Of a DNA stretch of 30,601 bases, positions 30,207 through 30,601 are shown piece after piece; position 1 is the stretch's first letter; each line of letters starts with the position of its first letter. Location: the NCBI GenBank assembly GCA_934675115.1, contig CAKUPH010000019.1:1-30601 (forward strand), given 5' to 3'. The translations under genes and the position numbers were made by a program. This DNA comes from an uncultured Oscillospiraceae bacterium (lineage in GTDB: Bacteria; Bacillota; Clostridia; Oscillospirales; Oscillospiraceae). The notes below the pieces were generated by a model. The model was not told the origin of the DNA and made no database searches. It saw only the letters and a program-made list of their open reading frames with translations.

Positions 30207-30235
30207 TTGACATCCTTTGACCCACGCATTATAAT
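30207..30235 (+). promoter_or_regulatory. Consensus sigma-A promoter of rplM
   Basis: A perfect TTGACA (30207-30212), 17 bp, TATAAT (30230-30235), predicted start near 30242, as expected for a highly expressed ribosomal gene. Confidence 0.93.
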
Positions 30236-30242
30236 ACAAACT

Positions 30243-30304
30243 GCTCCGCGTTGTAAAGCGGAGCTTTCCAACTGTTTAGAAGAAATTTTATCATAAACGG
30301 AGGT
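30243..30304 (+). promoter_or_regulatory. rplM leader with hairpin (probable L13 autoregulatory leader)
   Basis: The leader begins with a hairpin GCTCCGC (30243-30249) / GCGGAGC (30258-30264), followed by an A/T-rich stretch to the ribosome binding site (ACGGAGGT). Firmicutes rplM genes often carry an L13-binding leader; the identity here is suggested by position and structure only. Confidence 0.5.
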
Positions 30305-30311
30305 TTAAACC

Positions 30312-30601
30312 ATGTCTACGTTCATGGCCAACAAGAGCAACATCGAGCGCAAATGGTACGTTCTCGATGCTGCCGGTAAGCCCCTGGGCAAGACTGCCGC
30401 CGCCGCTGCTGTTCTTCTGCGCGGCAAGCACAAGCCCGAGTACACCCCCCATGCCGACTGCGGCGATTTCGTCATCATCGTCAACGCCGAGAAGGCTATT
30501 CTCACCGGCAAGAAGGGTGAGCAGAAGTATTACCGCACCCACTCCGGCTGGATCGGCGGCCTGAAGGAGACCAAGTACCGCATCCTGATGCAGGAGAAGC
30601 C
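30312..30601 (+). CDS. rplM: 50S ribosomal protein L13 (5' part, runs off the window)
   Basis: Starts [20 protein letters not shown], continues [20 protein letters not shown], then [17 protein letters not shown] and [14 protein letters not shown], all typical of L13, which binds 23S rRNA early in assembly. ATG 30312 with GGAGG. The gene is cut at the window end after 96 codons. Confidence 0.97.
   Translation, partial: MSTFMANKSNIERKWYVLDAAGKPLGKTAAAAAVLLRGKHKPEYTPHADCGDFVIIVNAEKAILTGKKGEQKYYRTHSGWIGGLKETKYRILMQEK

Overview
The window looks like a chromosomal segment of a GC-rich Clostridia bacterium, most likely Oscillospiraceae (inference). Coding regions are rich in G/C-ending codons, ribosome binding sites are strong GGAGG types, promoters are consensus sigma-A boxes with 17-18 bp spacing, and a perfect CIRCE operator is present. 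The housekeeping genes (pyrB, murA, walJ/rlmH, htpG, rplM) are of Gram-positive type.

Layout. 1-4.6 kb: tRNA-Gly(TCC) with its own promoter, pyrB carrying a PyrI-like zinc tail, a CmpB-like membrane protein convergent with a class II aldolase/SprT-like pair, and a lipoprotein. 4.6-18.0 kb, all on the minus strand: one tightly packed phage-type operon. In transcription order it holds a short small terminase, large terminase, a 716-bp hairpin-rich gap, a small head protein, major capsid protein, portal, prohead protease, two connectors, a tail-completion protein, contractile sheath, tail tube, tail assembly chaperone with a textbook -1 frameshift signal, a 187-residue protein where a tape measure should be, a LysM tail protein, an XkdQ-like hub, spike, gp25-like wedge, baseplate J and a YmfQ/XkdU-like protein, followed at once by a terminator. 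18.2-21.8 kb: a divergent membrane-anchored XRE regulator, then rlmH, walJ and murA. 22-24.4 kb: htpG under CIRCE and an HPr-like protein lacking the active histidine. 24.6-29.3 kb: four exported proteins (a PstS-like lipoprotein between two paralogous lipoproteins, plus an FG-GAP-like protein) behind a promoter with 11-bp direct repeats. 29.3-30.6 kb: a TtcA-family enzyme and the start of rplM.

The most interesting part is the phage-type operon. It encodes a DNA-filled head and contractile tail plus terminase, but I see no integrase, replication, lysis or tail-fibre gene, and its codon style matches the flanking host genes. The small terminase appears to lack a DNA-recognition helix-turn-helix. 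These features fit a domesticated PBSX-like or gene-transfer-agent-like particle, but several oddities (out-of-frame portal/protease junction, missing tape measure, repeat-filled gap) leave open that it is a decaying prophage. The divergent membrane-anchored XRE protein is the obvious candidate regulator.

All identifications are by reading motifs and gene order; no database search was possible.
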